Part shown: piece after piece, positions 12,175 to 23,813 of the stretch
Position numbering within the stretch: position 1 is the first letter of the stretch
Layout of the letters: the number at the start of each line of letters is the position of its first letter
NCBI GenBank assembly: GCA_018398585.1
Contig: JAGTTD010000019.1
Span: forward strand, 3,695,702-3,759,701
Length of the DNA: 64,000 nt
Reading direction: 5' to 3'
DNA from: Simmondsia chinensis
Lineage: Eukaryota; Streptophyta; Magnoliopsida; Caryophyllales; Simmondsiaceae
Position numbers and translations under genes: made by a program
The notes under the pieces: generated by a model
Databases searched by the model: none
Told to the model about the DNA's origin: nothing
Seen by the model: only the letters and a program-made list of their open reading frames with translations

Positions 12175-13476
12175 ATGGGTGCCAATACTAATAGAGCTGC
12201 ATTATTGCTTTTGCTTTGCTTTTATGGTTCAGTAGCAAGTGTTTTTGCTAGGGATTTGGTGAGTGAGAGGGGTGAGAAAGAGGAGAAGTTTCTTTTTAGT
12301 AAGGGAGGTGGGTTTGGGGGAGGGTTTGGAGGTGGAGGTGGTGCTGGCGGTGGTTTAGGAGGTGGGTTCGGAGGAGGAGCTGGTGGTGGACATGGAATTG
12401 GTGGTGGAATTGGCAGTGGTGGCGGTGCAGGAGGCGGTGCTGGTGGAGGTGGTGGATTAGGCGGTGGTCACGGCATTGGTGGTGGAGCAGGTGGCGGTGC
12501 TGGTGGAGGTGGTGGATTAGGTGGTGGGCACGGCATTGGTGGTGGCGCAGGTGGCGGTGCTGGTGGAGGTGGCGGATTAGGTGGTGGGCACGGCATTGGT
12601 GGTGGCGCAGGAGGCGGTGCTGGTGCTGGTGGAGGTGGCGGATTAGGTGGTGGGCACGGCATTGGTGGTGGAGCAGGTGGCGGTGCTGGTGGCGGCGGTG
12701 GATTAGGCGGTGGGCATGGCATTGGTGGTGGTGCTGGGGGAGGTGGTGGATTAGGCGGTGGCCACGGCGTTGGTGGTGGAGCAGGTGGCGGTGCTGGTGG
12801 CGGCGGTGGATTAGGCGGTGGGCACGGCATTGGTGGTGGTGCAGGAGGAGGTGGTGGATTAGGGGGTGGTCACGGCATTGGTGGTGGAGCAGGTGGCGGC
12901 GCTGGTGGAGGTGGTGGATTAGGCGGTGGTGTAGGTGACGGGCATGGCATTGTTGGTGGAGCCGATGGAGGTGCTGGAGATGGCTTTGGAAAGGGAGGAG
13001 GAGTTGGTGGTGGTGCTGGTGGAGGCTTTGGAAAGGGTGGTGGCCTTGGGGGCGGAATTGGAAAAGGTGGTGGATTTGGTGGTGGGATTGGTAAAGGTGG
13101 TGGTGCAGGAGGTGGTTTTGGTGGAGGAATCGGTAAAGGTGGCGGTATTGGGGGCGGTGCAGGTGGTGGCTTTGGAAAGGGTGGCGGTCTTGGTGGTGGT
13201 ATAGGCAAGGGAGGCGGTATTGGGAAAGGCGGAGGTCTAGGTGGCGGAGGCGGCTTTGGAAAGGGTGGAGGAATTGGAGGTGGCACTGGCGGCGGCGGTG
13301 GCTTTGGAAAGGGTGGAGGACTTGGAGGTGGAATCGGAAAAGGTGGTGGAGTAGGTGGAGGATTTGGCAAGGGAGGAGGAATCGGTGGAGGCACTGGAGG
13401 CGGATTCGGTGGAGGAGTTGGAGGTGGTGGCGGTGCCGGTGGTGGATATGGAGGCGGTATTGGCGGAGGCCACTAA
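12175..13476 (+). CDS. Secreted glycine-rich (cell-wall type) protein
   Basis: Single-exon gene of 433 residues. I take the ATG at 12175 (MGANTNRAALLLLLCFYGSV); an upstream in-frame GTG at 12160 is not a credible plant start. The protein opens with a hydrophobic signal peptide (about residues 6-24, ending near SVFA), a short charged segment (RDLVSERGEKEEK), then about 390 residues that are mostly glycine. The first half is built on GGLGGGHGIGGGAGGGAGGG units, the second on GGGFGKGGGIGGG units with regular lysines. This matches plant class I glycine-rich structural proteins, usually cell-wall associated; the role is inferred from composition and signal peptide only. Low complexity makes paralogue assignment impossible by eye. 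The reading frame is intact to the TAA at 13474. Confidence 0.88.
   Translation: MGANTNRAALLLLLCFYGSVASVFARDLVSERGEKEEKFLFSKGGGFGGGFGGGGGAGGGLGGGFGGGAGGGHGIGGGIGSGGGAGGGAGGGGGLGGGHGIGGGAGGGAGGGGGLGGGHGIGGGAGGGAGGGGGLGGGHGIGGGAGGGAGAGGGGGLGGGHGIGGGAGGGAGGGGGLGGGHGIGGGAGGGGGLGGGHGVGGGAGGGAGGGGGLGGGHGIGGGAGGGGGLGGGHGIGGGAGGGAGGGGGLGGGVGDGHGIVGGADGGAGDGFGKGGGVGGGAGGGFGKGGGLGGGIGKGGGFGGGIGKGGGAGGGFGGGIGKGGGIGGGAGGGFGKGGGLGGGIGKGGGIGKGGGLGGGGGFGKGGGIGGGTGGGGGFGKGGGLGGGIGKGGGVGGGFGKGGGIGGGTGGGFGGGVGGGGGAGGGYGGGIGGGH
12424..12930 (+). repeat. Coding minisatellite, about 60-bp unit
   Basis: About eight head-to-tail copies of a unit encoding GGLGGGHGIGGGAGGGAGGG. Length variants of 45-66 bp delete or add whole GGA/GAG triplet groups, so the frame is kept. 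Differences between copies are mostly at third positions. Confidence 0.85.
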
Positions 13477-13813
13477 TTTGCCCCACGTTGCATGCAACGC
13501 ACAATTATTGCATACGTAAGTATATGAATTTTAAAAGATGATGAGTTAAAAGTTTTAGCAGATTATGAGTACTATTTTTGCATTTATGTGCTATTATTAT
13601 GATAATGTTGTTTTGTTTTTCTCTTTCGGAGTTATTAAAATGTAATCTCTATAAATACATAGATGCAATAATATTTAAAGAGTATTTCTATTTCTTTAAT
13701 GATTGAAATGATTAGAATTATCCTCTCTCATCTTTAATTTTCAAAAGAAATAGTATATTTGGGATGTTAAATTTTCTTAAGTAGTATCTGTTCATACTCT
13801 CACAAAAGTGATT

Positions 13814-13897
13814 AAATGAGAACTGAACTGCAGTGATAATCAAAGAAGCAATGTTAAATGAGAACCGAACTGCAGTGATAATCAAAGAAGCAATGTT
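13814..13897. repeat. Two-copy 42-bp tandem duplication
   Basis: 13814-13855 and 13856-13897 are adjacent direct copies, each beginning AAATGAGAAC and ending AAGCAATGTT, differing at one base (ACTGAACTG versus ACCGAACTG). It lies 3' of the GRP gene. A recent replication slip is the simple explanation. The rest of 13504-14050 is AT-rich with nothing recognised. Confidence 0.85.
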
Positions 13898-14070
13898 ATA
13901 CATGTCTGAAGCAATTACCCTATTTGTGTATCTAATATATATAGAAAGTGGTTTATTACCTTATTAAAAATAAACTAATTTAATATGAATTAATTTTAGT
14001 ATTATTAACATCAATGATATAACGAAAGCACTCTCTACATCATATGTTTGTGTCCTTTTTCGATTGTACT

Positions 14071-14523
14071 TTTTTTTGATAAATATAAAGAGCAGAAGCT
14101 CAATACAAAAAACGGTTGCGGCAAAAAGGGCCCCGACAATAAAGCACCACAAAAATACAACACAAAAAGAACCAACATGCCAAATGCATATCCCTACAAC
14201 TCCTACAAACCCAAATATTCAGGAACTTCTACCTTTACCTCATATCATCAAAATATTCTAGAATAGCCTTAACCTCCCAACCTTGCAGCCGGATGATCGA
14301 GGATGCTCCTAAGCTGCCAATTTTTCACACAAGCCACTGAGCATGCAACTTATGTTGGAGAGTACGGGAATTCAGCACACCAAGCCTTCACCCAGAAACC
14401 TAACCTTAGCTTGCTGGACCAAAAGACGTCCCTCGAATTCCATCGGACATTTTGGAAGACAATGTTGTTCCTAGTGCACCAAATCTCCCAAATGATCACA
14501 AAGAATAGAGACGACCATGCTTT
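14071..14523 (-). mobile_element. 5'-truncated L1-type LINE end
   Basis: Flanked by a 17-bp duplication with one mismatch: CCTTTTTCGATTGTACT (14054-14070) and CCTTTTTCAATTGTACT (14524-14540). A T run opens the element on the plus strand, i.e. a poly(A) tail on minus. The minus-strand translation contains IIWEIWCTRNNIVFQNV, the pattern seen at the C-terminal end of plant L1 ORF2 (zinc-binding RT domain). The frame is broken. Confidence 0.8.
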
Positions 14524-14540
14524 CCTTTTTCAATTGTACT

Positions 14541-17339
14541 ATTTGATCTTTGGTTTTTTAATTGTTATTTTTTCCATACTATTATGTTATTTAAATCCTA
14601 TAGTAAAATTAATATTAAATTAGCAAAAGAATTTCTAATTGTCAGATAATGAATGAGTTTAAATTTGGTCAAGAGGTGGATCGGTATTGACTTCACATGC
14701 ATATGATCATATGATTGGATCATCAACAATTAAGATATTGACTTAACTTAAATTTCATCAGAAGATTGAATTTAATGCAAATTATACATATATCAAATTT
14801 ACACAATTAAAAGTAAACAACCAAATTAACAGAGTAAGAAAAATATATGGTCATTTAATGTAAATACCTAAATTTCATAATTTAATTATTACATTACATT
14901 ATTAGGTAGATACTCATATGATAATCAGTTTGGAGGTTTTGCTCCATTTTGATATATCTGCAGCCTTTTATTGTTGATAGTTGAAAGCACCCGTGCTCTT
15001 TTCGTATATCTGGAAAGTCATTTCTCAATACCTTGTGTATGAAAAGAAAAAGAAACAGAAAAATTTTATCTGTTGATCTAAAAATAAATCTCATATATGA
15101 GTTGTTGATAGTCATTGCAGAAAAATATGAGTTGTGATCGAGAAGTGATGCACACCTGGACATGAGCTCCTCCGTCTAATTACCGTTATGATAAAAAACC
15201 TCACTTAGACTAATATGCGAACCAATACTGTGTCAAGTTTGTGGAACATCAACCTTGCATGATTGTGGGACAAAAAGATGCTTTACATGTACTTCTTCAT
15301 CTTTTCCCACGTATAGACATTACTCTTGGTGTGCCTCAACCTTGAGTGTTTAAGCTGCTACCTCCAAGCAGTAAGTTGACAGTAAAAGAACCTGCTTGTG
15401 TTAGGGTAGTTCTTTAAACTCTGAGTATTTCTTCGACATACACTATCCAATCCAAGAACTCCTTAAGTTATTGCCCATTTGTAATTTTGGGAATTTCAAT
15501 ATAGATTCTGGACTTCTATCATTAATATTCTGGATATTTGGACAATCTATAGAGGATCATTTTGCCCCTGCAGCAATTCCCCACAAATGCCTACACCATT
15601 GAAGTGGTTGTTAAAGTTCGCCTCTGTGTCGTCCTTGTCCTATATGATTTGTAGATTCTTAGGCTAAATTGATTAACAGACTACTGTGGTAAATTGTTCC
15701 ATTCCTAACTCTCTAGACATTGAAATCATGCTTTCGTCTCATTGAATTGCTTGTTCATTAGGCGGGCATTGTCCCCGAATGGGAGCATACCTCTTCCCTC
15801 ATGCCATGATTGGAACTTCTAACTCTAATACCAAACTCGTGCCGAGTCAAATTCTAAAAAAATTGAGGGAAAGATTATCAAGGCCTTCTTTTTTATTTGA
15901 GTTGCTAGAGCATGTACGATTAAAGGGAGAAATGCTAAAGCAACTCTAAGTCGTGGAAGCTCTGGAGTAGCCCCATGCATAGGTGAGGAATTGGCGTCAT
16001 TTGCCCCAACAATGTAAAAGATCTGTTCTTCCAGTTGCAACATTACTTCTAAGACGCCAAGTCAAAAATGCTTGGCTCGTGACATTTGATGTTGTATTAA
16101 GCACCTTATAGGACACAAGAAATGCACTTCTCTTTCAAGTTATCTCCCAGTATATTTGAACATCTATGGAGTCATGTAAATTCAATGTCATACATCGTTA
16201 CGCTTTAGGACTCCTTAAGGATAGGAAAGTCCTGCCATTTAGCATGAAGACCTCAAGCTCTTCCATGGTCTCCTCCAACTCAATAGGCCTTGGATTACAT
16301 GATACAAATTATGCAAAGGTCTTTGCAATTTGGTTAGCTTTGGATGTCTCTACCTCCGTGTATTGTCTTGTCCATCAACAATTGATTATAAAGTTGAGTT
16401 CCTCTAATCTAGTATTCTCGAAGAGAAAAAACCATTTCCGAAAAGAAACAAATTACCTAGTAAACCCTTTTATAGCGTAAGGAATTTCACGGACGGATCC
16501 TCTCACTGTTTGGCTTTAATCATGGTGCACATCATACAATTTTTGGAACCATTAAGCTCTTTGTATGCGTCTTTCCTTTCCTTATAATTTTTTAATTCTT
16601 ATTATATGTCCATTTTATACCTTTAGGTGCAGATTCTCTTATCTTATTCAATTATAAAAAAAAAATATTTGTAAATTCACACAAAAGTCAAACTTAGTAT
16701 AGCAAAGTCAAAGGCTTATTTAAGATTGAACCTCCCTCAGTAGATAAAATTTGCCAGTCGACGTGAGTGCAAATATTGATGTGACTCTCTTCTCTCCCTC
16801 TCTCTCATGTAGGGTGCAATCAATTAAAATTAAAACAAGATTCGACAACCGTTTTTTAATCAAACTGTGAAAAAAATAAATGATTAAAATAGAATGAGTA
16901 ATCAAACTAATTTCATCTTTCATTTGAAAAAACGAAACAACTCGAGGAGAACAATTATGAATTTCGATTTGTAGGGAACTAACTAACAATTTTGGAACAT
17001 TCTCGAATTATTTATAGACAACAATCCTATATAAAGTAAATCTTGGATGTAATCCTACTATAACTCTGAAAGTACAAATTTCAAACCAAAACTAAGTACT
17101 CCTAGAACTTTCATTGCGCCATTTTCGTGATAATTAGCGATAAAGTTGTAATACAAAATAGACACATCATATAAACGAAATTTGAGTCAACCCGTAACAG
17201 AACTTGGTCCTGCATCACTTTGTTTTCTTTTAAATATAACTAGTTCGTGGGATTCTAGTATTTGTAATGAGTGGATAAAATGTCTGTATCTTTTGTTTAA
17301 GTGTCAATTTGCCAATTATACTCTTAAGTAATAAAAGAA
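14541..17339. other. Gene-free stretch with decayed gypsy-like material
   Basis: No intact gene. Near 15820-15845 the minus strand reads TTTGGTATTAGAGTTAG, close to the initiator-Met tRNA primer-binding site of plant LTR elements. To its left (about 15200-15820) the minus-strand frames look like scattered gag-type coding debris. 15850-16500 could be the matching LTR or further debris, but no ends were found. 16500-17339 is AT-rich and unassigned. Confidence 0.35.
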
Positions 17340-17935
17340 ATCATGATTAAACACAAATGGAAGTGCTAAATCAGCAAAATAACATCAAAATAATACACCA
17401 AGATTTATGTGAAAACTCTTTCTCAACTGAGGGAAAAACCATGAGACCCAAATAGGTGTGTTGTTTATTATAAAATTTAGAAATTACAATATCTAATTAT
17501 AATCTCCAAACCCCATATACAATTATTAACAACTGCACACAAAGTCACCAACCCTCTCATCATAATGTAATTATTGCACGACAAGTCACTAACCTTTCTC
17601 AATGTAACTTTTGAAGGAGGAAGCTAAAAATACTTTCACAGGACTCTGAGCCAAAACACCTTTGAACATCAATCTCTCTTCCCCTGCCCGAGTGTCCTCT
17701 TGGCAACCCTTTAAAAAAAACTCAATCGTTCTCTACATTTTTTTCCCTGTGTTTTTCCTCTCTATTATTCTCACATCTCTAACATCAACCATTGAGTTGC
17801 CTAAATCTAGTGTGATTTAAAATATCAAATCGAATATATTTAGATAACTCAATCTAAATCATATCTTACATAAATCTCAACTAAATCAAATCAAATAATT
17901 TTAAGATAACAATATCGTAACAAGAAATTATTTGG
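17340..17935 (-). mobile_element. Copia-like LTR fragment
   Basis: CACCAAGATTTATGTGAAAA followed by CTCAACTGAGGGAAAAACCA is the reverse complement of the usual plant copia LTR block (ruled by GGTTTTTCCC and CACATAAATCTTG). No clear termini or flanking duplication. The call rests on this resemblance. Confidence 0.4.
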
Positions 17936-18234
17936 TTACCCAACTAAGTAACGCCTTATCATATCATTATTTGGATATATTTAATAAAAATGATAAGGGC
18001 AAAAATGGATAAATGAGTTACTCTTTTTTGACAATTGAGTAAAAAGAATTATATTTAAAATAAAAATAAATTTATCCAGAATATTTAAAAAATTAGGGTA
18101 AAGAAAGTGGAGGTAATTGAGACTATTTACCCCTCGAAAAAGGTTTTGTCGAGCAAGGATAAGGTTTCACCCCGTTATTCTTGCCCTTCAACTTCGAAAG
18201 GCTTCATTATTCACTTTCTAATAAAAAGAGCATA

Positions 18235-18516
18235 TGTTAAAGTGTAAAATTAATCATAGACTTTTATCCATCAGTTTAAACTTTTGAGAAATTAGGTTCT
18301 TTGATATGGTATTAGAACCTTGTTAACTATGAGGTTACGAGTTCAAATCCTAACAGCTCCCACTTTCAATATTAATTTAAGCACAAGGCACTGAGTTGGA
18401 CATTTACATAATCCAAGCCCCAATGGACATTCATGTGAGGGGGTATGTTAGAGTATAAGCCAATCCTGGGCCTTTACCTATCAGCTTAAGCTTTTGGAAA
18501 ATTTGATTCTTTGACA
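18235..18516 (+). mobile_element. TRIM retroelement with 72-bp LTRs
   Basis: LTR 18235-18306 (TGTTAAAGTGTAAAATTAAT to TTTGATA) and LTR 18446-18516 (TGTTAGAGTATAAGCC to TTTGACA) bracket a 139-bp interior. Right after the first LTR comes TGGTATTAGAACC, an initiator-Met-type primer-binding site; right before the second is the purine run GTGAGGGGG. There is no coding capacity, so this is a non-autonomous terminal-repeat retrotransposon in miniature. Flanking 5-mers are GCATA (18230-18234) and CCATA once the insertion at 18519-19033 is removed (18517-18518 plus 19039-19041), one mismatch. Confidence 0.85.
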
Positions 18517-18518
18517 CC

Positions 18519-19033
18519 TTTCAAGGAGCCAACTTTCCCAAAAGCTTAAATTAATGGGTAAAGGCCCCAAGAATAGTTGTATACTATAACATGCCCCCTC
18601 ACGTAAATGTCAATTGGGCTTGAAATATAGATAGTGCATAGGCCCACCTCATACATTGTGTTTGAATTATTTTAATATTGAAAGTGGGGGCTATTGAGAT
18701 TCGAACTCGTGACCTCTTGATCAGTAAGGCTCTGATACCATGTCAAGAAACCAACTGTCCCAAGAGCTTAAGCTGAAGGGTGAACGCGCAGGTATAGTTT
18801 TAAACTCTAACATGCCCCCTCACGCGAATGCCAATTAGGCTTGAAACGTGGATAATGCACAGGCCCATCTCATACCCGTGCTTAAATATTTTTAATATTG
18901 AAAGTAGGGGTTGCTGAAATTCAAACTCGTGACTTCTTGGTCAACAAGGCTCTGATACCATGTCAATGAACCAACTTTCCCAAAAGGTTAAGTTGATGGG
19001 TAATGGCCCCAACGATAGTTCTATACCCTAACA
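18519..19033 (-). mobile_element. Tandem TRIM: three LTRs, two interiors
   Basis: On the minus strand the order is LTR (18961-19033), interior (18813-18960), LTR (18741-18812), interior (18592-18740), LTR (18519-18591). Each interior begins with the PBS-like TGGTATCAGAGCC (reverse complements end at 18740 and 18960) and ends with GTGAGGGGGCA. The whole array is flanked by a perfect 5-bp duplication ACACC (18514-18518 and 19034-19038), so it moved as one unit or was expanded after insertion by unequal exchange. Same family as 18235-18516. Confidence 0.87.
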
Positions 19034-19041
19034 ACACCATA

Positions 19042-20520
19042 CATAATTCACCCAACTATTTAAAATTAACAAATTGGTTATCCAAATTAGTATTAGAAAA
19101 TTACGTCGCTTAACATAAAAATATCACCAGTACACTTAATTAATTTAAAGTAACATTTATAGGTACAAGTAATGCTATAGGTAACTAAAAAATACACCCA
19201 ATTGTGTACCTAATACCTAATGTGCATTTAGCTTAATAAGAAACTAATTAGTTTGGTAATAACTTTGATAACAAAATAGATCCATATTATTGAGTAACTA
19301 TTATCTAAATTATACCTTTTTTATAATTAGAGAGATAACTCTTAATATTTAATTGGTACACCAACTGAAACAGAACCTGAGAAAACTCACCAACATAGCA
19401 ATAAATCCCGAAATACCTAAAACATCCAGAACATGTAGACGCCTACCATCATGCTGACTCCTAAAATACAAAAACATGCCCCAACACTCCTACACACCTA
19501 TTCCACACCAACTTTCAAAACACAAAATCCAAATGGATCACACTTATACCAACTCTTTAAACCATAAAAAGTGAACTGAAAGACACCTTTTTGGGATAAA
19601 CCCCTAAACATGATATGAGCACCAATGATGCGATAGGCCTTCAATGTTATTTGGAATATCTCAAAGTATTCCTATTTATTTAATATTTGCTTTCGATAAA
19701 TTAAGTAGCAAAGAAATCACAATCTCAAATTTAATAATGGAATCTTTTTAAAATTTGATTTGGATGACCACTTATATTTTTTGATAATTGTTCATTTTGA
19801 TGTGTCCTACATATTTAAGTTTTTATTAGAATTGGAGTAATGGAAATCATATTTAAGTTTAATTTAAGTAGATGATTATTTAGTTCACTTTTAATCATCG
19901 AGGTGACTAACGGAGTTCGCTTGTCTATTTCTCAAACTATTGTCTCAATTTTTTTAATTAAATATCATCTAAATTTTAGGTACTGTTTAAAAAATTACCT
20001 CAATTTTTTTTAAGTCACACTTTGATTTTTTTTAAATTTTCAATATTACACCTCAATATTAATGCCGTTAATATCTGTTGATTTTTACTGGCATGACATT
20101 TTAAAAAATTATTTACAAATTATTTACATATTTAAATATATTGTAAAAATATTTACAATATATTTAAATTATTTTACCTTTTTAAAAAAATTATGTCTAT
20201 AAAAAATAATAGATATTAATAATATTAATATTAAAATCTAATATTAAAAATTTATAAATAATTTTTTAATACCGTATCTAAAATTCTCGCTAAAAACTTC
20301 AAAAAGAGTATTACCTTTGACTACTTTTAACATTCAAATAAGACAGCATTTGACTACAAATAGTGCGGTCTACTGCCCACTACAATGCCAGCCTGTAATT
20401 TAATTTTTGGGAGTGTAGTATCACAATTTTTGTCAATGTCAGGTCAATTTCAATATAACAAGAAATTAATAGCTTTTGCAAGTGTCTTGATATTAATAAA
20501 AGATAATTTGATAATAACAC
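19042..20520. other. Gene-free AT-rich stretch with one MITE-arm relative
   Basis: No gene. About 19930-20110 (ACCTCAATTT, TCAATATTACACC, GCCGTTAATATCTGTT) matches one arm of the long inverted-repeat element at about 26740-27100 in the NPF intron. The remainder is AT-rich without recognised features. Confidence 0.45.
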
Positions 20521-21012
20521 TAACTGAAGCAGAATGAAAAACGTGAAGTCAATTTGAATAGGTCAAAAATCGAAGAGTAACTCTGAATCCCTCAAAAAAG
20601 AGAAAGTAACTAGAGTTGTATTGCGTAATTTCTGAGTGAATCAAACAACCATTACAAAAAAAGATTATTCATAAAAAAAACTAAAAACTCCCTAAAATGC
20701 AAAATTACGAAATTGTCACAATACTATCCGCAAAATGTTAAAGCGGTTAAAAACACATATAGAGACTGAATTTGGGGGAAATAGGTGAGACCTGTTAGAA
20801 TTTTGGATTTAGTTGATTGGAATTCACATGACAAATCGAGTACCACAACCTGCCCGTGCTTAGTTTCTCACAAGAATACGCAATTGACCGTCTCTCGTGG
20901 CAGAGAACAATGCACATTCCTAGCTTCAAGGCTTCAATGTGTTGCTCAAAAATCTTCTATAAATCCCATAATCCTAAGACGGGTGCGGTTGTCAGCTTTA
21001 GTTTCATCAACC
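20521..21012 (-). mobile_element. LTR-like and gypsy debris
   Basis: TGAAGCAGAATGAAAAACGT at about 20525 repeats the fragment at 7951-8029. From about 20780 towards the hAT element the sequence appears continuous with the gypsy remnant on the far side of it. No intact frame. Confidence 0.35.
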
Positions 21013-21020
21013 CATAAGAC

Positions 21021-21599
21021 TAGGGATGGCAATGGGGCCGGGCGAGTACCGGAGGGCACCTCCTCCAAACCCGTACCCGCCATACAAATCCTATACCCGT
21101 ACTCGTCTCATTACCCGCCACAGGTATGAAGTGGGTACCCGGGGCGGGTACAAACCCATACCCGTACCTGCTCTATTACCCACCAGTACCCATTACTCAC
21201 CCCTGCTCGGCCCTACCCTCCCGTGCTCACCCGTACCCATCCTTACTCGCTTCGTACCCGCCTTGTTACCTATCCATGTCCAACTTATTACTCATAAATT
21301 CTTTCCTTTTTTCCTTCAATAATAACCACGAATTCATACTTATAAATTTCATAAAGAAATATTGTATGTAAAATAACACAACAGGTAACTCTAATATATG
21401 ATTACGAGGTGGGTATATGTGGGTATGATGCGGGTACATGCGGATACAGGGTGGGCGGGGCGGGTACAAGCCTATACCCGTACCCGCCCCATACCTGTGA
21501 CGGGTATTGACATATGTACCCTACCTGTACCCGTTACCCGCCCCAAACAGGGTGGATACCCACGGGTAACGGGTTTTACTGGCCCCATTGCCATCCCTA
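21021..21599. mobile_element. hAT-type MITE, 579 bp
   Basis: Terminal inverted repeats TAGGGATGGCAATGGGGC at both ends (18 of 18) and a perfect 8-bp target duplication CATAAGAC (21013-21020 and 21600-21607), the hAT signature. The subterminal sequence is rich in short CGGGTA/TACCCG repeats, typical of plant hAT non-autonomous elements. No transposase frame. Confidence 0.93.
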
Positions 21600-21607
21600 C
21601 ATAAGAC

Positions 21608-23060
21608 ATCTGAGGTGTTTGACGTCAACTTGAAACTCCCTAATTTCATTCAGTTAGTGATTGACGCCATGATAGTATTAAAGAGTGGAATAAAGCTCTA
21701 AAAAAGTGAAGCAAATGCATTGAAACTACGAACTTTGGTCAACGTACTCGGCTACTGGAAGTCTCAAATTATTGCCAGCTTTCTTTCATCTACTGCAATT
21801 TCATCTTTGAATACCATAAAGCCGAGGAATGAAACTCATTCATGAAGGCACATTTCTTCTTGGAAGCAAAGAGCTATTGCACCTATAAAGTGCTATAAGT
21901 AATGCCCTGTGATGGTCTTGATGTGTCTTCCTACTTGGGTTGTAATTACAAATGTCATAAAAGTAAACCACCACAAACCTCTCAAAATGCCTTTAATACC
22001 CAGTTTATGAACTGCTTGAATGCACTCATGGCATTGGATAACCCTCAGGGCATGACCATTGACTTATAAAAGCCTTCTTGAATCTTAAATCCTGTCTTCT
22101 GTTCAACCCCTTGTGAAATTTTAATCTGGTGGTATTTTGCTCTTCAGATCCAATTTCTTGAATACCCTTGTACTACTCAATTAATCCAGTAAATCATCAA
22201 GTTTTAGAATCGGTAACAGATAATGTATCGCGATCTTGTTGATGGACCAGGTATGTGCACACTCTGCTAAGTGCCAACCTTCTTTGGCATTAAGGGAGTG
22301 ATAACTACACACGGGTTCAAACTCTCTTGTACAATATCTCAGGCAACTAAATCCTTGACTTGATGACCTAAAGTCCTCGTGCTCCATTGGGACCATTCAT
22401 TAATGAAGCCTATTTGATAATATAGCCCTCGGAACTAGATTGATGTATGCTATATATTCCTTAGCAGTGTTAAGGAATCTGACAACTGTTCTGAAAAAAT
22501 ATTATTAAACTTCTCCAGTAAAGTCTCAAATTGTCCATCATCTCTCCCTGGCCCTCCAAACTCTCTTGCCAATCAAGACATAAACTACTTGGCCTTGTCT
22601 TCGGCAACCATGGATCTGGTTAAGAGGTTGGGATTCTCGGTCGTAGTCGCTTGGGGGAGCCTCTTCCTCCTTTGATACCGAATTTTAATTTCATCCCTTT
22701 AAATAATAATTTGTATGTATTTTGGGTGCCCATCGTGGTTTGCTCCTCAGTAGAATTGCCATGTACGTCCGAGTAGGAGACGGCAAACTCCATCTTAGTA
22801 TTTCGCCTCAATGGAAAAAAATGACTAACCTAAGAAACTATTACCTGGTTTCCTTCTATGGCCAAGAAAGTTTGCATGGATTTGGGTGAGCTTCGATCAT
22901 CAATCGCAAGCTCTTGATAGCCTTTTCTGGGATCATGTTTTCACAACTGCCTGAGTTAATCACTATGTGGCACACTTTCCTGCCAATCATACAAGTTATT
23001 TGGAAGATATTATTCCTCAACCACTTATGTCCTCCAGTGTTGTGAGGAGCAAGACATACA
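21608..23060 (-). pseudogene. Ty3/gypsy pol remnant (protease and RT)
   Basis: Read on minus, about 23040-22880 encodes a protease-like block (CMIGRKVCHIVINSGS, then HPNPCKLSWP) where the active-site DSGS is NSGS. About 22420-22180 encodes WSINKIAIHYLLPILKLDDL, the RT block usually RAINKITVKYRFPIPRLDDL. About 22000-21750 continues with GLWWFTFMTFVITT-like and CLHE-like pieces of the RT that align with the VVVYFDDILVYS region and CAFM. Many stops and frameshifts. The hAT MITE interrupts it at its left end. Confidence 0.65.
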
Positions 23061-23232
23061 CCTTATCACTAGCAAATGATCTTCATCCCTAGCCGCTTCC
23101 TCCTTCCCTAGTAGTTCTTATGATAAATCTACCTCTTCAACAGAAAACTCGTCTATTGCCGAATTCTAGTTTTATTCAATAAATAGTTTTGATTCTCGCA
23201 AATCCAAATATGCGAATCCTAGTATCGAACAC

Positions 23233-23492
23233 CGTTAGAGTATATATAAAACTAATTTTAGACTTTCACACTTATTGATTTGTGTCATAATTTCACGATT
23301 TCATTGACCGAGAGGTCAAAAGTTCGAAATCAACAATGCCATACTCATATGAATAAAATTTAAGTATAATATATACAATAAACATATGCATTATCCAGAC
23401 TTCACGTCTAATAACCAACCACGTTAAAGTATAAAATTATATTTGGGCCTTCGTCCGACAACTCAAATTTCGAAAATAGTTTGGTTAATGGT
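23233..23492 (+). mobile_element. Degenerate TRIM copy
   Basis: GTTAGAGTATATATAAAACT at 23234 and GTTAAAGTATAAAATTATAT at 23423 are the two LTR starts; between them are GAGAGGTCAAAAGTTCGAAA and a decayed interior as in the 18.2-19.0 kb copies. No clear flank duplication. Confidence 0.65.
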
Positions 23493-23813
23493 CAAATACA
23501 AACTCAAAGTGATAGGTAACATTTACCGCTCCACATGTTGTTGACCAAGACAAGTTGGGTGAATATCAGGTATATTTGGCCGAAATTTTTACAAAAAATT
23601 AAAATAAAAATTCTAAAATAATTAAATAGTGGCTATAAAAATGGGCGTGACAGTAGTAGGACCATCTCATCTCCCATTATTTCCTGCAACTCAGGAAAAA
23701 GAATTCAAATGAGTGGCTCAAAAAAGACTAGACCACTTACTAGTACTCTTAAGTCTTCTTCTTCATTGTAGAAACCGAAAAATAAAGTTTTTGAGTTTGT
23801 CTCGATACGTGTA

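Noticed and set aside
12296..13504. Long antisense ORFs across the glycine-rich gene (His/Arg-rich and Pro-rich)
   Set aside because: They are mirror frames of a GGN repeat, which has almost no stops on either strand. Only the sense frame has a signal peptide and a sensible start.
18235..19033. tRNA-derived SINE (GGTATCAGAGC as A box, GAGTTCGAACTC as B box)
   Set aside because: The same motif is better read as an iMet primer-binding site, since it directly follows a 72-bp LTR that recurs after a purine tract, with 5-bp duplications.
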